In this document: one piece after another, positions 43,771 to 51,419 of the stretch
How the letters are laid out: every line of letters starts with the position of its first letter
How positions within the stretch are numbered: position 1 is the first letter of the stretch
Source of the DNA: Microvirga sp. BSC39
GTDB taxonomy: Bacteria > Pseudomonadota > Alphaproteobacteria > Rhizobiales > Beijerinckiaceae
DNA length: 51,419 nt
Assembly: GCF_000739015.1 (NCBI RefSeq)
Contig: NZ_JPUG01000027.1
Span: forward strand, 1 to 51,419
Direction of reading: 5' to 3'
Notes under the pieces: model-generated
Told to the model about the DNA's origin: nothing
Seen by the model: the letters and a program-made list of their open reading frames with translations, nothing else
The model's database searches: none
Made by a program: the position numbers and the translations under genes

Positions 43771-44613
43771 CTAGCTGAGCCAGACACGAGGCAGGGGCTC
43801 GCCACGAAAGGCGAGGAGAAACCGGCAGATGGCGGCTCTCAGCGCCTCGATGGAGAACGCGCAGAAACGCACGGCGAGAATTCCATGCCATGCACTTGCC
43901 GCCGCATCGCAGTCCTGCCCGGAGGGCAGTTGTTCGCGCACCGACTCCAGGCGGGCTTCGGCATCCGGCGCCACGTGGATCAAGGTTGCGAAGGCGCGGG
44001 CACCGTTGCCAACGACCGGCTTCTGCAGCAGGTCGGCAATGGCTCCATCAAGTCGCAGCGTATCGGCATAAATGAGCCGCGATCCTCGTCGGATGCGCCA
44101 ACGGTCGATGAAGAGGCCCTCGACAATGCGCTCCGCCCTCGCCTCGCGCCCGAAGACGACAGCCTCCAGCAGGGTCAGACACCCGTCCTCGGCAACATTC
44201 GCCTCAAGCTGCCGGTCAAGCCTCGCGTTGTCGAACAGGATCGTCTCCTGTGGGAGCCAATCGAGACGAGCCCCTGCCCCTGCCGTGAGCTTCACCAACA
44301 GATTGGAAACAGGCCCGTCCGAGCGGTAGACCTTCTCCGCGGCAGGCGTCGCAACCGTCACGTACGCATCCGCCTGTGCCTCGACTTCCACGGTGAAGCG
44401 ATCGCCACAGGCAATGCCGCCTGCAGTGTTGACGAGCACGGCGTCGAGCCCCGCCCCCGCTCCCCTCGGCAGACGGATACGCATGGAACCGCTTTCCTCG
44501 ATGCGCATCGGCCTTGTGCGCCCGTCGAGAGCGGCTGCAGCGAATGAAACCCGGCCGACGGCCCGCTGGCGCTGCGCGGGAATGCCGTTAAATGGCAAGG
44601 CGCTGACGAACAT
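43771..44613 (-). CDS. ureD: Urease accessory protein UreD
   Basis: About 280 residues from the ATG at 44613, preceded by GGAGGGG. Longer frames run into urtE on the same strand. Motifs are GRVSFAAAALDGRTRPMRIE, VLVNTAGGIACGDRFTVEVE, TVATPAAEKVYRS, LDWLPQETILFDNARL and FGREARAER. UreD is the scaffold of the nickel-insertion complex. It overlaps the end of urtE by 26 bases, joining the transporter and enzyme parts of the operon. Confidence 0.94.
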   Translation of the reverse strand: MFVSALPFNGIPAQRQRAVGRVSFAAAALDGRTRPMRIEESGSMRIRLPRGAGAGLDAVLVNTAGGIACGDRFTVEVEAQADAYVTVATPAAEKVYRSDGPVSNLLVKLTAGAGARLDWLPQETILFDNARLDRQLEANVAEDGCLTLLEAVVFGREARAERIVEGLFIDRWRIRRGSRLIYADTLRLDGAIADLLQKPVVGNGARAFATLIHVAPDAEARLESVREQLPSGQDCDAAASAWHGILAVRFCAFSIEALRAAICRFLLAFRGEPLPRVWLS

Positions 44614-45289
44614 CGTTCCCCTCCAGCGCTGCACGGTCGCCATGCTGAACGATCTCGCCGCGCTCCATGACCACGAAGCGGTCCGCCAAATCACGGGCAA
44701 AGTCGAAATACTGCTCGACAAGCAGAATCGCCATGCCCTTGCGACCACGAAGGTAAGAGATGGCGCGACCGATGTCCTTGATGATCGAGGGCTGGATGCC
44801 TTCCGTCGGCTCGTCGAGCACGAGGAGGCGCGGACGCATCACCAACGCCCGCCCGATGGCGAGCTGCTGCTGCTGCCCACCCGACAGGTCGCCGCCCCGC
44901 CGCCCCAGCATGGACTTGAGCACGGGGAAGAGCTCGAACACCTCCTCGGGAATCTGCCGCGAGCCGCGCTTCAACGGGGCAAAGCCCGTTTCGAGGTTCT
45001 CCTTCACCGTCAGGAGCGGAAAGACCTCCCGCCCTTGAGGCACATAGGCGACCCCACGCGCTGCGCGTTCGAAAGGCTTCAGACGCGCGATGTTCTGTCC
45101 CTCGAAAAGAACGCTGCCGCCGGAGATGGGCCGATGGCCTGCGATGGCGCGGAGCAGCGACGTCTTGCCCACGCCGTTGCGCCCGAGCACACATGTAACC
45201 TCTCCTACGGTGGCAGTGACGGAAACGCCGCGCAGGGCCTGAGCTGCGCCGTAATGGAGAGACAGGTTTTCGACTGCGAGCATTGTCAT
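44588..45289 (-). CDS. urtE: Urea ABC transporter ATP-binding protein UrtE
   Basis: 233 residues, LivF-like. Walker A GRNGVGKTSLLRAIAG, Q-loop YVPQGREVFPLLTV, signature LSGGQQQQLAIGRAL, Walker B LLVLDEPTEGI. It powers urea import with UrtD. It overlaps urtD by 4 bases and ureD by 26. Confidence 0.95.
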   Translation of the reverse strand: MTMLAVENLSLHYGAAQALRGVSVTATVGEVTCVLGRNGVGKTSLLRAIAGHRPISGGSVLFEGQNIARLKPFERAARGVAYVPQGREVFPLLTVKENLETGFAPLKRGSRQIPEEVFELFPVLKSMLGRRGGDLSGGQQQQLAIGRALVMRPRLLVLDEPTEGIQPSIIKDIGRAISYLRGRKGMAILLVEQYFDFARDLADRFVVMERGEIVQHGDRAALEGNDVRQRLAI

Positions 45290-46038
45290 CGGCCCAAATA
45301 GACTTCCACCACACGTTCGTTTGCGCTCACCGCATCGAGCGATCCCTCGGCGAGTACGGACCCCTCATGCAGGCACGTGACCTTGACGCCGAGATCGCGG
45401 ACGAAGGTCATGTCGTGTTCGACCACGATCACGGCCTTGCTCCTGGCGATGTCACGGAGAAGGTCGGCAGTGTCGGCAGTTTCCTGGTCCGTCATGCCAG
45501 CGGCAGGCTCGTCGATCAGCAGGAGCTTGGGCTCCTGCGCCAGCAGCATGCCGATCTCAAGCCATTGCTTTTGTCCGTGGGACAGCTCGCCCGCTCTGCG
45601 ATGGCGCTGGGCTGTGAGGCGCACCCGCTCCAAAAGGGCATCGATCCTCTCCTGCTCCTGAGCAGGCCGGCGCGAGAGCAAGGTCGCGAGAGGCCCGCGC
45701 TTATTCTTCAAAGCGAGAAGCAGGTTGTCCTCGACCGTATGCATCTCGAATACGGTTGGGGTTTGGAACTTGCGGCCGATGCCGAGCTCGGCAATGGCCG
45801 TCTCGTCGAGAGCGGTCAGGTCGTGGGAGCCTTCGAACAGGGCCGTGCCCTCGCTGGGCTGCGTCTTCCCGGTGATCACGTCCATCATGGTCGTCTTGCC
45901 GGCCCCGTTTGGGCCGATGATGGCGCGCATCTCCGCATGGTCGATGGCGAGTGACAGAGCGTTCAGGGCACGGAAGCCATCAAATGAGACAGTGACGTTA
46001 TCGAGATAAAGCAGGGTCGGCGTAATCGGTGCGGTCAT
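45286..46038 (-). CDS. urtD: Urea ABC transporter ATP-binding protein UrtD
   Basis: 250 residues, LivG-like. Walker A GPNGAGKTTMMDVITG, KFQTPTVFEMHTVEDN, signature ELSHGQKQWLEIGMLL (with SHGQ in place of SGGQ, as usual in UrtD), Walker B LLLIDEPAAGM, and H-loop VVEHDM. It starts 3 bases after the urtC stop. Confidence 0.95.
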   Translation of the reverse strand: MTAPITPTLLYLDNVTVSFDGFRALNALSLAIDHAEMRAIIGPNGAGKTTMMDVITGKTQPSEGTALFEGSHDLTALDETAIAELGIGRKFQTPTVFEMHTVEDNLLLALKNKRGPLATLLSRRPAQEQERIDALLERVRLTAQRHRRAGELSHGQKQWLEIGMLLAQEPKLLLIDEPAAGMTDQETADTADLLRDIARSKAVIVVEHDMTFVRDLGVKVTCLHEGSVLAEGSLDAVSANERVVEVYLGR

Positions 46039-46041
46039 GGC

Positions 46042-47178
46042 TCACTCCGCCGCGTGGGTAACAGACTGGGGCGAGCGGCGCGCTCGCAGCTTTTGGCTGG
46101 AACGCTCCCACAGATCGCTAGCGGCCCCGAGGATCCCGCGAGGCATAAACAGCGTGACGAAGACGAAGAGGCCACCCAAGGCGAACAGCCAGAACTCCGG
46201 CAGCGCCGCCGTGAACCAGGTCTTTCCCGCATTAACCAGCAGAGCCCCAAGAATGGCGCCAGCAAGAGTCCCGCGTCCGCCGACCGCTACCCAGATCACC
46301 ACCTCAATGGAGTTGGCGGGAGCGAACTCACTCGGGTTGATAATACCGACCTGGGGCACGTATAGCGCACCCGCGACTCCCGCCAGCATGGCGGACAGGG
46401 TGAACACGGCGAGCTTATAGTGCTCGACGCGGTAGCCAAGGAAGCGCGTGCGGCTCTCTGCATCGCGTATAGCCACGAGCACCTTGCCGAACGTGGATCC
46501 CACGACCCACCGACACAGAAGATAACCGCCCGCAAGCGCCAGGACCGACAGCACGAACAGGACTATTCGCGTAGAACCGGCTTGCACTGGGAAGCCGAGA
46601 ATCTCCTTGAAGTCGGTCAAACCGTTGTTGCCGCCCAATCCCATGTCATTGCGGAAGAAGGCCAGCATCAGCGCAAAGGTCATGGCCTGGGTGATGATGG
46701 AGAAGTAGACGCCCGTGACGCGGGAGCGAAAGGCGAACCAACCAAAAACGAAGGCGAGTGCCCCCGGCACCAGCAGCACCATTAGCGCCGCGAAGGGGAG
46801 CCAATCGAAGCCGTACCAGAACCAGGGCAGTTCCTTCCAGTCCAAGAACACCATGAAGTCGGGCAGAACCGGATCGGCATAGACGCCACGTGGCCCAATC
46901 TGGCGCATGAGGTACATGCCCATGGCATAGCCGCCCAGGGTAAAGAACGCTCCGTGCCCGAGGGAGAGAATTCCGCAGAAGCCCCAGATCAGATCGACGG
47001 AGAGCGCCAGCAGGGCAAAGCAGACATACTTACCGAGCAGCGGCACCAAGTGGTCGGAGAGGTGCAGCGCCGATCCGGGGAGGGCCAGTCCGTTCATGGC
47101 CGGCACCAGGATGGCAGCGGCGGCCAAGAGCGACAGAACGACAGTCGTCTGCCGGTCGAAAAGGGATTGAGTTCTCAT
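46042..47178 (-). CDS. urtC: Urea ABC transporter permease UrtC
   Basis: 378 residues, LivM-like with about nine helices. UrtC features are YVCFALLALSVDLIWGFCGI, LSLGHGAFFTLGGYAMGMYL, FFRNDMGLGGNNGLTDFKEI and VAVGGRGTLAGAILGALLVN. It forms the channel with UrtB. It overlaps urtB by 4 bases. Confidence 0.95.
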   Translation of the reverse strand: MRTQSLFDRQTTVVLSLLAAAAILVPAMNGLALPGSALHLSDHLVPLLGKYVCFALLALSVDLIWGFCGILSLGHGAFFTLGGYAMGMYLMRQIGPRGVYADPVLPDFMVFLDWKELPWFWYGFDWLPFAALMVLLVPGALAFVFGWFAFRSRVTGVYFSIITQAMTFALMLAFFRNDMGLGGNNGLTDFKEILGFPVQAGSTRIVLFVLSVLALAGGYLLCRWVVGSTFGKVLVAIRDAESRTRFLGYRVEHYKLAVFTLSAMLAGVAGALYVPQVGIINPSEFAPANSIEVVIWVAVGGRGTLAGAILGALLVNAGKTWFTAALPEFWLFALGGLFVFVTLFMPRGILGAASDLWERSSQKLRARRSPQSVTHAAE

Positions 47179-48767
47179 GCTTCGACCGCTCTGCCTTTCA
47201 GCGCGAAGAGCCCGCGCGGACGCCTTTGAATGAAGACGATGATGGCGATGAGCAGGGCAATCTTGCCGAGGACCGCTCCCGCATAAGGTTCAAGCATCTT
47301 GTTCGCGATGCCGAGCGTCATCGCGCCCACCAGCGTGCCCCACAGGCTTCCGACGCCGCCGAACACGACCACCATGAAGCTGTCGATGATGTAGCTCTGC
47401 CCGAGATTGGGACTGACATTGTCGATCTGGGAGAGCGCGACGCCGGCAATGCCGGCCACGCCCGATCCCAGGCCGAATGCCAGCGCGTCGATGCGGCTGG
47501 TCCTGATGCCCATGGAGCCTGCCATGCGCCGGTTCTGCGTGACGGCCCGCACGTAGAGTCCGAGCGAGGTGTACCGCAGTACAAGGAGCAGGATCGCAAA
47601 GACGGAGAAGGCGAAGACCACGATGGCGATGCGATTATAGGTCAGGCTTATCGCCCCGATGTCTAGCGCGCCGCTCATCCAGGCGGGTGTTCCGACCTCG
47701 CGGTTGGTGGGGCCGAAGATCGTGCGCACGCCCTGCTGCAGGATCAGCGATATTCCCCACGTGGCGAGCAGGGTTTCCAGGGGGCGCCCATAAAGGAACC
47801 GGATGACCGCCCTCTCAATGAGAAGGCCGACCGAACCCGCAACCAGGAAGGCAAGTGGCAGCGCGATGAGGAGCGAGGCTCCGAACAGACCAGGAAAATA
47901 GGAGCGGATGACTTCCTGCACCATGAATGTGGTGTAGGCGCCGAGCATCACCATCTCGCCATGAGCCATGTTGATGACGCCCATGGTGCCGAACGTGATG
48001 GCAAGGCCGATGGCGGCCAGCAGCAGGACGGATCCGAGGGAGATGCCGTACCAGACGTTTTGGAACGCCTGCCAGAACGCAAGGCGGGCCCGAATACCCT
48101 CGGCGGCTTTTCCTGCGGCCGCCATAATCTCAAGCGGGGCGTGGGACGGCAGGTTGGAGAGGAGAGCGAGAGCTTCCTGATCACCCCGATCCCGCAGGGT
48201 TTCGACGGCGGCGAGCTTCTGCGTATGCAGAGCATCCTGCTTGCTCAGGAGGATGGCGGCACGGGCAGTCTCCAGTGCATTCCTGACAGGGACATGGCCC
48301 TCCTGCGCAATGGCTTCCTCGAGCGCAGGCAAGGCCGCCTCATCCCGGGAGCGGAACACGGCGCGTGCGGCTTCCAGGCGCTTCGCGGCATCGGGACTGA
48401 GCAATGTCAGGCTGCCGAGCGCAGCCTCGATAGCGCGACGCACCCGGTTATTGACCCGGACCGACTTCAGCTCACCAGTCGGATTGCCCCATGTCTGACC
48501 TGTGGCCGCGTTGATGAGGTCTCCGGAGGCTCGGCGAACGAAGACCTGTCCCGACCCGACGAGGAGCCGCCCGTCGCGCAGGGCTTCGACGACATCCACG
48601 GCCAAGGGATTGCCACTGGCGGCAACAGCACCGATTGCGGCGTCCGTATCCGCATAGCTGTCATTGGTGAACTTAAGCAGAGCTTCTTCATAAGGTCCCG
48701 CCAAGGCAGCAGAGGCCATGCCGAGCAGCAGAACGAAGGCCTGCAGGAAGTTGCGCAAAACAATCAT
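47175..48767 (-). CDS. urtB: Urea ABC transporter permease UrtB
   Basis: About 530 residues from the ATG at 48767, where a signal peptide begins (MIVLRNFLQAFVLLLGMASA, ALAGPYEEAL). An ATG at 48818 adds a non-hydrophobic lead. UrtB differs from LivH in carrying a periplasmic N-terminal domain of about 220 residues. Here it has helical repeats such as AAKRLEAARAVFRSRDEAAL and ETLRDRGDQEALALLSNLPS. The permease domain follows (LGSVLLLAAIGLAITFGTMG; INMAHGEMVMLGAYTTF; VFGGVGSLWGTLVGAMTLG). Confidence 0.95.
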   Translation of the reverse strand: MIVLRNFLQAFVLLLGMASAALAGPYEEALLKFTNDSYADTDAAIGAVAASGNPLAVDVVEALRDGRLLVGSGQVFVRRASGDLINAATGQTWGNPTGELKSVRVNNRVRRAIEAALGSLTLLSPDAAKRLEAARAVFRSRDEAALPALEEAIAQEGHVPVRNALETARAAILLSKQDALHTQKLAAVETLRDRGDQEALALLSNLPSHAPLEIMAAAGKAAEGIRARLAFWQAFQNVWYGISLGSVLLLAAIGLAITFGTMGVINMAHGEMVMLGAYTTFMVQEVIRSYFPGLFGASLLIALPLAFLVAGSVGLLIERAVIRFLYGRPLETLLATWGISLILQQGVRTIFGPTNREVGTPAWMSGALDIGAISLTYNRIAIVVFAFSVFAILLLVLRYTSLGLYVRAVTQNRRMAGSMGIRTSRIDALAFGLGSGVAGIAGVALSQIDNVSPNLGQSYIIDSFMVVVFGGVGSLWGTLVGAMTLGIANKMLEPYAGAVLGKIALLIAIIVFIQRRPRGLFALKGRAVEA

Positions 48768-48828
48768 GAAATGAGCTTCGTACGGAGGGAGCGTGAGGGC
48801 GGCGGCTGCCGCCCTCATCTTCGAATGC

Positions 48829-50118
48829 TTAGGAACCGCACTTCTTCGTCACGGTATTGTAGTTGCCGCACTTGAGGGTCTGCCAGTCGGCGACCAGGTC
48901 CTTCGAACCGTCCAGGTGCTTCGACCAGGCATCGCCCGCCACCAGATCATCCGTTTGCCAGACCGTATCGAACTGGCCATCCTCCTTGATCTCGCCGATC
49001 AGCACCGGCTTGGTGATGTGGTGGTTCGGAAGCATCTCCGAGACGCCGCCGGTGAGGTTCGGCACCTTGATGCCGACGATGGCATCGATCACCTTGTCCG
49101 GATCTGTCGTGCCGGCTTTCTCGACGGCCTTCACCCACATGTTGAAACCGATCACATGGGCTTCCATCGGATCGTTGGAAACGCGCTTCGGATTTTTGGT
49201 GTAAGCCTTCCACTTCTCGATGAAGGCCTTGTTCTCGGGCGTGTCGACCGACTGGAAGTAATTCCAGGCTGCGAGATGTCCGACGAGAGGCTTCGTGTCG
49301 ATGCCTGCAAGTTCCTCTTCGCCGACCGAGAAGGCGACAACCGGAATGTCGGTCGCCTTAACGCCTTGGTTGGCGAGCTCCTTGTAGAACGGCACGTTGG
49401 CATCGCCGTTGATCGTGGAGACGACGGCCGTCTTCTTGCCCGACGAGCCGAACTTCTTGATGTCGGCAACGATCGTCTGCCAGTCGGAATGCCCGAACGG
49501 CGTGTAGCTGATCATGATGTCCTCGGCCTTTACGCCCTTGGACTTCAGGTAGGCCTCGAGGATCTTGTTGGTGGTACGGGGATAGACGTAGTCCGTTCCG
49601 GCCAGGACCCAGCGCTCGACCTTCTCTTCCTTGGCGAGGTAGTCGACAGCCGGAATTGCCTGCTGGTTCGGTGCGGCGCCCGTGTAGAACACGTTCCGCT
49701 CGCTCTCCTCGCCCTCGTATTGGACTGGGTAGAACAGAATGCTGTTGAGTTCCTTGAAGACCGGCAGCACCGACTTGCGCGATACGGAGGTCCAGGCGCC
49801 GAAGACTGCGGATACCTTGTGCTGGCTGATGAGCTCGCGGGCCTTCTCAGCGAAGAGCGGCCAGTTGGAAGCCGGATCGACGACAACTGCCTCAAGTTTC
49901 TTGCCGAGCAGTCCGCCCTTCTTGTTCTGCTCTTCCACGAGCATCAGCATGACGTCCTTGAGCGTCGTTTCGCTGATCGCCATCGTGCCAGACAATGAGT
50001 GGAGAACCCCTACCTTGATCGTTTCCTCTGCTTGTGCGGCCTGCGCCGTTGCGCTCGAAACCAGTGCCGCTGCTGCCAGCGCCATCAAGTTTCTCCGCGT
50101 CATGTCGAATATTGACAT
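48829..50118 (-). CDS. urtA: Urea ABC transporter substrate-binding protein UrtA
   Basis: A 429-residue periplasmic protein with a twin-arginine signal (DMTRRNLMALAAAALVSSAT, cleavage after AQA). The binding domain opens with IKVGVLHSLSGTMAISETTL, and EGEESERNVFYTGAAPNQQA is the UrtA-specific loop. It captures urea for UrtBC. It is the first gene of the operon, with a sigma-54 promoter 50-66 bases upstream of the start and an AAGGA-type ribosome-binding site. Confidence 0.96.
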   Translation of the reverse strand: MSIFDMTRRNLMALAAAALVSSATAQAAQAEETIKVGVLHSLSGTMAISETTLKDVMLMLVEEQNKKGGLLGKKLEAVVVDPASNWPLFAEKARELISQHKVSAVFGAWTSVSRKSVLPVFKELNSILFYPVQYEGEESERNVFYTGAAPNQQAIPAVDYLAKEEKVERWVLAGTDYVYPRTTNKILEAYLKSKGVKAEDIMISYTPFGHSDWQTIVADIKKFGSSGKKTAVVSTINGDANVPFYKELANQGVKATDIPVVAFSVGEEELAGIDTKPLVGHLAAWNYFQSVDTPENKAFIEKWKAYTKNPKRVSNDPMEAHVIGFNMWVKAVEKAGTTDPDKVIDAIVGIKVPNLTGGVSEMLPNHHITKPVLIGEIKEDGQFDTVWQTDDLVAGDAWSKHLDGSKDLVADWQTLKCGNYNTVTKKCGS

Positions 50119-50167
50119 AGGTCCTTCTCCCTTGCCTGCCCTGGTTCAGGTGCAGCGACGGACCACT

Positions 50168-50184
50168 ATGCAAGAAGCATGCCA
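50168..50184 (-). promoter_or_regulatory. Sigma-54 (RpoN) promoter of the urt-ure operon
   Basis: The minus strand reads TGGCATG-CTTC-TTGCAT, matching the -24/-12 consensus TGGCACG-N4-TTGCA with correct spacing (GG to GC). Predicted transcription starts near 50158, giving a leader of about 40 bases before urtA. No clear NtrC palindrome (TGCAC...GTGCA) is visible in the next 150 bases upstream. Confidence 0.8.
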
Positions 50185-50314
50185 TGATTGGTCGAGAGAT
50201 AACGGCTTGCGCGGGCGATGACCGGAGAGTTCGGAAGCCTGACAGAATTTGCTCAGAAAAGCGGCGGAAGCTCAAATACGAGGCTTGTGAAGTAATGTTT
50301 CAATGTAAGGCGAA

Positions 50315-50596
50315 ATGTCCGCACCGGGTCAGAATTTCACCTTCCAGCCGCTCAACGAACGTCGGCTCTTGAGTCCTCAAGCGGACCAAACATTTATGTC
50401 TCAGGAGTGCCAGGAGCGGTCCTCGTACGACGCAGTGCCGGCCTGCTTACTTCGGTTCTCTGCCCAGCTTGGGCTTGCCGTCCACCTCGATACGTGCCTG
50501 TTTCGAAGCGGATCTGCTCATCAGGCACCAGGGCGTGGGGAATGGGATTGCCGCGGCGCAGGTCGAGGGGTAGGTAAGCACCCTGTCCGCCAGTAA
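50315..50596 (+). CDS. Small ORF, copy 2 of a two-copy family (93 aa)
   Basis: Starts ATG after AAGG at 50306-50309. Its first 36 codons align gaplessly with those of the ORF at 15664 (MSAPGQNFTFQPLNERRLLS, then PQADQ...SQECQER). After that point the two differ, and the remainder here (about residues 40-93) looks like chance translation. It may be a real small protein followed by readthrough of decayed DNA, or a dispersed repeat. Confidence 0.35.
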   Translation: MSAPGQNFTFQPLNERRLLSPQADQTFMSQECQERSSYDAVPACLLRFSAQLGLAVHLDTCLFRSGSAHQAPGRGEWDCRGAGRGVGKHPVRQ

Positions 50597-50748
50597 CGGG
50601 CTGAGGCATCAAGGCGTGCTGAGCGGACTGCATGCTCCAGCCTGATGAGCCGGAGCATAAACAGAGAATCGGGACAGCGCATGGCCAAGGCTGGGTCGGG
50701 GTCAGTATCTAAACCTGGAGGTATGACGCATGGAAAACCTGAGCAGCA

Positions 50749-51419
50749 GTGCTCGTTGCGGTGAAAGCCTTCCACAAGGAACACCGCGTAATGCACGGCA
50801 GGCCTGATCCCAAGGCTCTCCCGGACTTTCTTTCCGGCAGCGGGCAGATGGGAGCCTTGATCCGCGCCCGTAACTGGGCCGCAACCCCGCTTGGTCCGCC
50901 GCATGCCTGGTCACAGACGCTCAAAACGCTGGTCAGCGTTATGCTCGGCTCGTCCCAGCCGATGTTCATCGCCTGGGGGCCGAGCGCATCCTGCTCTACA
51001 ATGACGCCTACTCCGAGATCCTAGCCCAATAACATCCGGCCGCGCTGGGCCAACCTGTCCTGGACGTCTGGGACGAGATCCGCGACGACCTCATCCCCAT
51101 CGTCGAGCAAGCCTATGCCGGCGAGCCGGTCCACATGGACGACATCACCCTGTTCATGATGCGGCGCGGCTTTCGCGAGGAGACCCACTTTGCGTTCTCC
51201 TACACGCCCGTTCGGGATCACACCGGTGAAGTCGCCGGCTTCTTCTGCCCCTGCATGGAGATCACCGCTCAGGTCATGGCCGAGCGCCGCTTGGCCGCCG
51301 AGAAGGAGCGCCAGCAGCGCCTGTTCGAGCAGGCACCCGGCTTCATTATCGTCCTGACCGGCCCCCACCACGTGTTTGAGTTCGTCAATCAGGCTTACCG
51401 TCGGCTGTTTGGCGACCGT
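50749..51419 (+). pseudogene. PAS-domain sensor histidine kinase, N-terminal part, decayed and cut by the window end
   Basis: Readable as FLSGSGQMGALIRARNWAAT, PLGPPHAWSQTLKTLVSVML, GSSQPMFIAWGP. A one-base loss near 50983 then shifts the frame to ERILLYNDAYSEILAQ, followed by an in-frame TAA (51028-51030) and HPAALGQPVLDVWDEIRDDL. Next come FSYTPVRDHTGEVAGFFCP and a second PAS beginning (RLFEQAPGFIIVLTGPHHVF). This is the N-terminus of a family of PAS/GAF-type hybrid kinases. The kinase domain would lie beyond the window. The stop and frameshift make it non-functional unless they are sequence errors. Confidence 0.75.

Noticed and set aside
50185..50314. NtrC enhancer sites upstream of the sigma-54 promoter
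   Set aside because: No TGCAC-N-GTGCA type palindrome could be found by eye. They may lie further away or be degenerate.

Overview
The window looks like chromosomal or megaplasmid DNA of a GC-rich alphaproteobacterium of the Hyphomicrobiales (Rhizobiales). The strongest sequence evidence is a circularly permuted, two-piece-type ssrA (tmRNA) gene with an ANDN... tag. A fused urease gamma/beta subunit gene, TRAP and Urt transporters and many IS6/IS110/IS481/IS3/IS21 relics fit this. A Microvirga- or Methylobacteriaceae-like host is my guess, not something the sequence proves.

Layout. 1-2283: a 4-hydroxyproline epimerase and a D-amino-acid (hydroxy-D-proline type) dehydrogenase. 2292-4238: a decayed IS6 element interrupted by a structurally complete IS110 element. 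The IS110 upstream region folds as a bridge RNA whose guides match the actual insertion site. 4239-4821: an MFS pseudogene cut by the IS6. 4898-15601: a catabolic region with a TRAP transporter operon plus ornithine-cyclodeaminase-like gene, a LacI regulator, a fructosamine-type kinase, a fructosamine deglycase (FrlB-like), a GntR regulator and a FAD amine oxidase with a LysR regulator. Nearly identical palindromes (core GAACGTTC) lie in front of both the transporter operon and the kinase, so the LacI protein probably controls both. 15602-17780: an orphan gene, ssrA, a perfect 34-bp palindrome and a tRNA-Lys-like 3' half.

17781-21763: a DevBCA-type export system (ATPase, permease, membrane fusion protein), divergent from a TetR regulator with two identical-arm operators between them. 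21807-26293: two different IS6 elements bracketing a quinone-oxidoreductase-like dehydrogenase, a DJ-1/PfpI protein and an atypical SDR. 26294-33565: relics (two chemoreceptor fragments, IS21, IS481 and IS3 fragments) around one large intact GAF-PAS-PAS-PAS-GGDEF-EAL protein. 33560-38831: an HpaB/AbfD-fold flavoprotein gene divergent from a TetR-isochorismatase-DsbA-like isomerase-acyl-CoA dehydrogenase operon, again with paired TetR-like operators.

39033-50118: one uninterrupted minus-strand urea operon, urtABCDE-ureD-ureAB-ureC-ureE-ureF-ureG-ureJ. It takes up urea, supplies nickel, matures urease and hydrolyses urea. A well-formed sigma-54 promoter precedes urtA, as expected for nitrogen control. 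The window ends in a decayed PAS sensor kinase gene.

The most notable items are the IS110 bridge RNA with readable guides, the LacI regulon joining a TRAP transporter to Amadori-compound enzymes, a two-copy small-ORF family (15664 and 50315), and the loss of Fe-S ligands in the AbfD-like protein.
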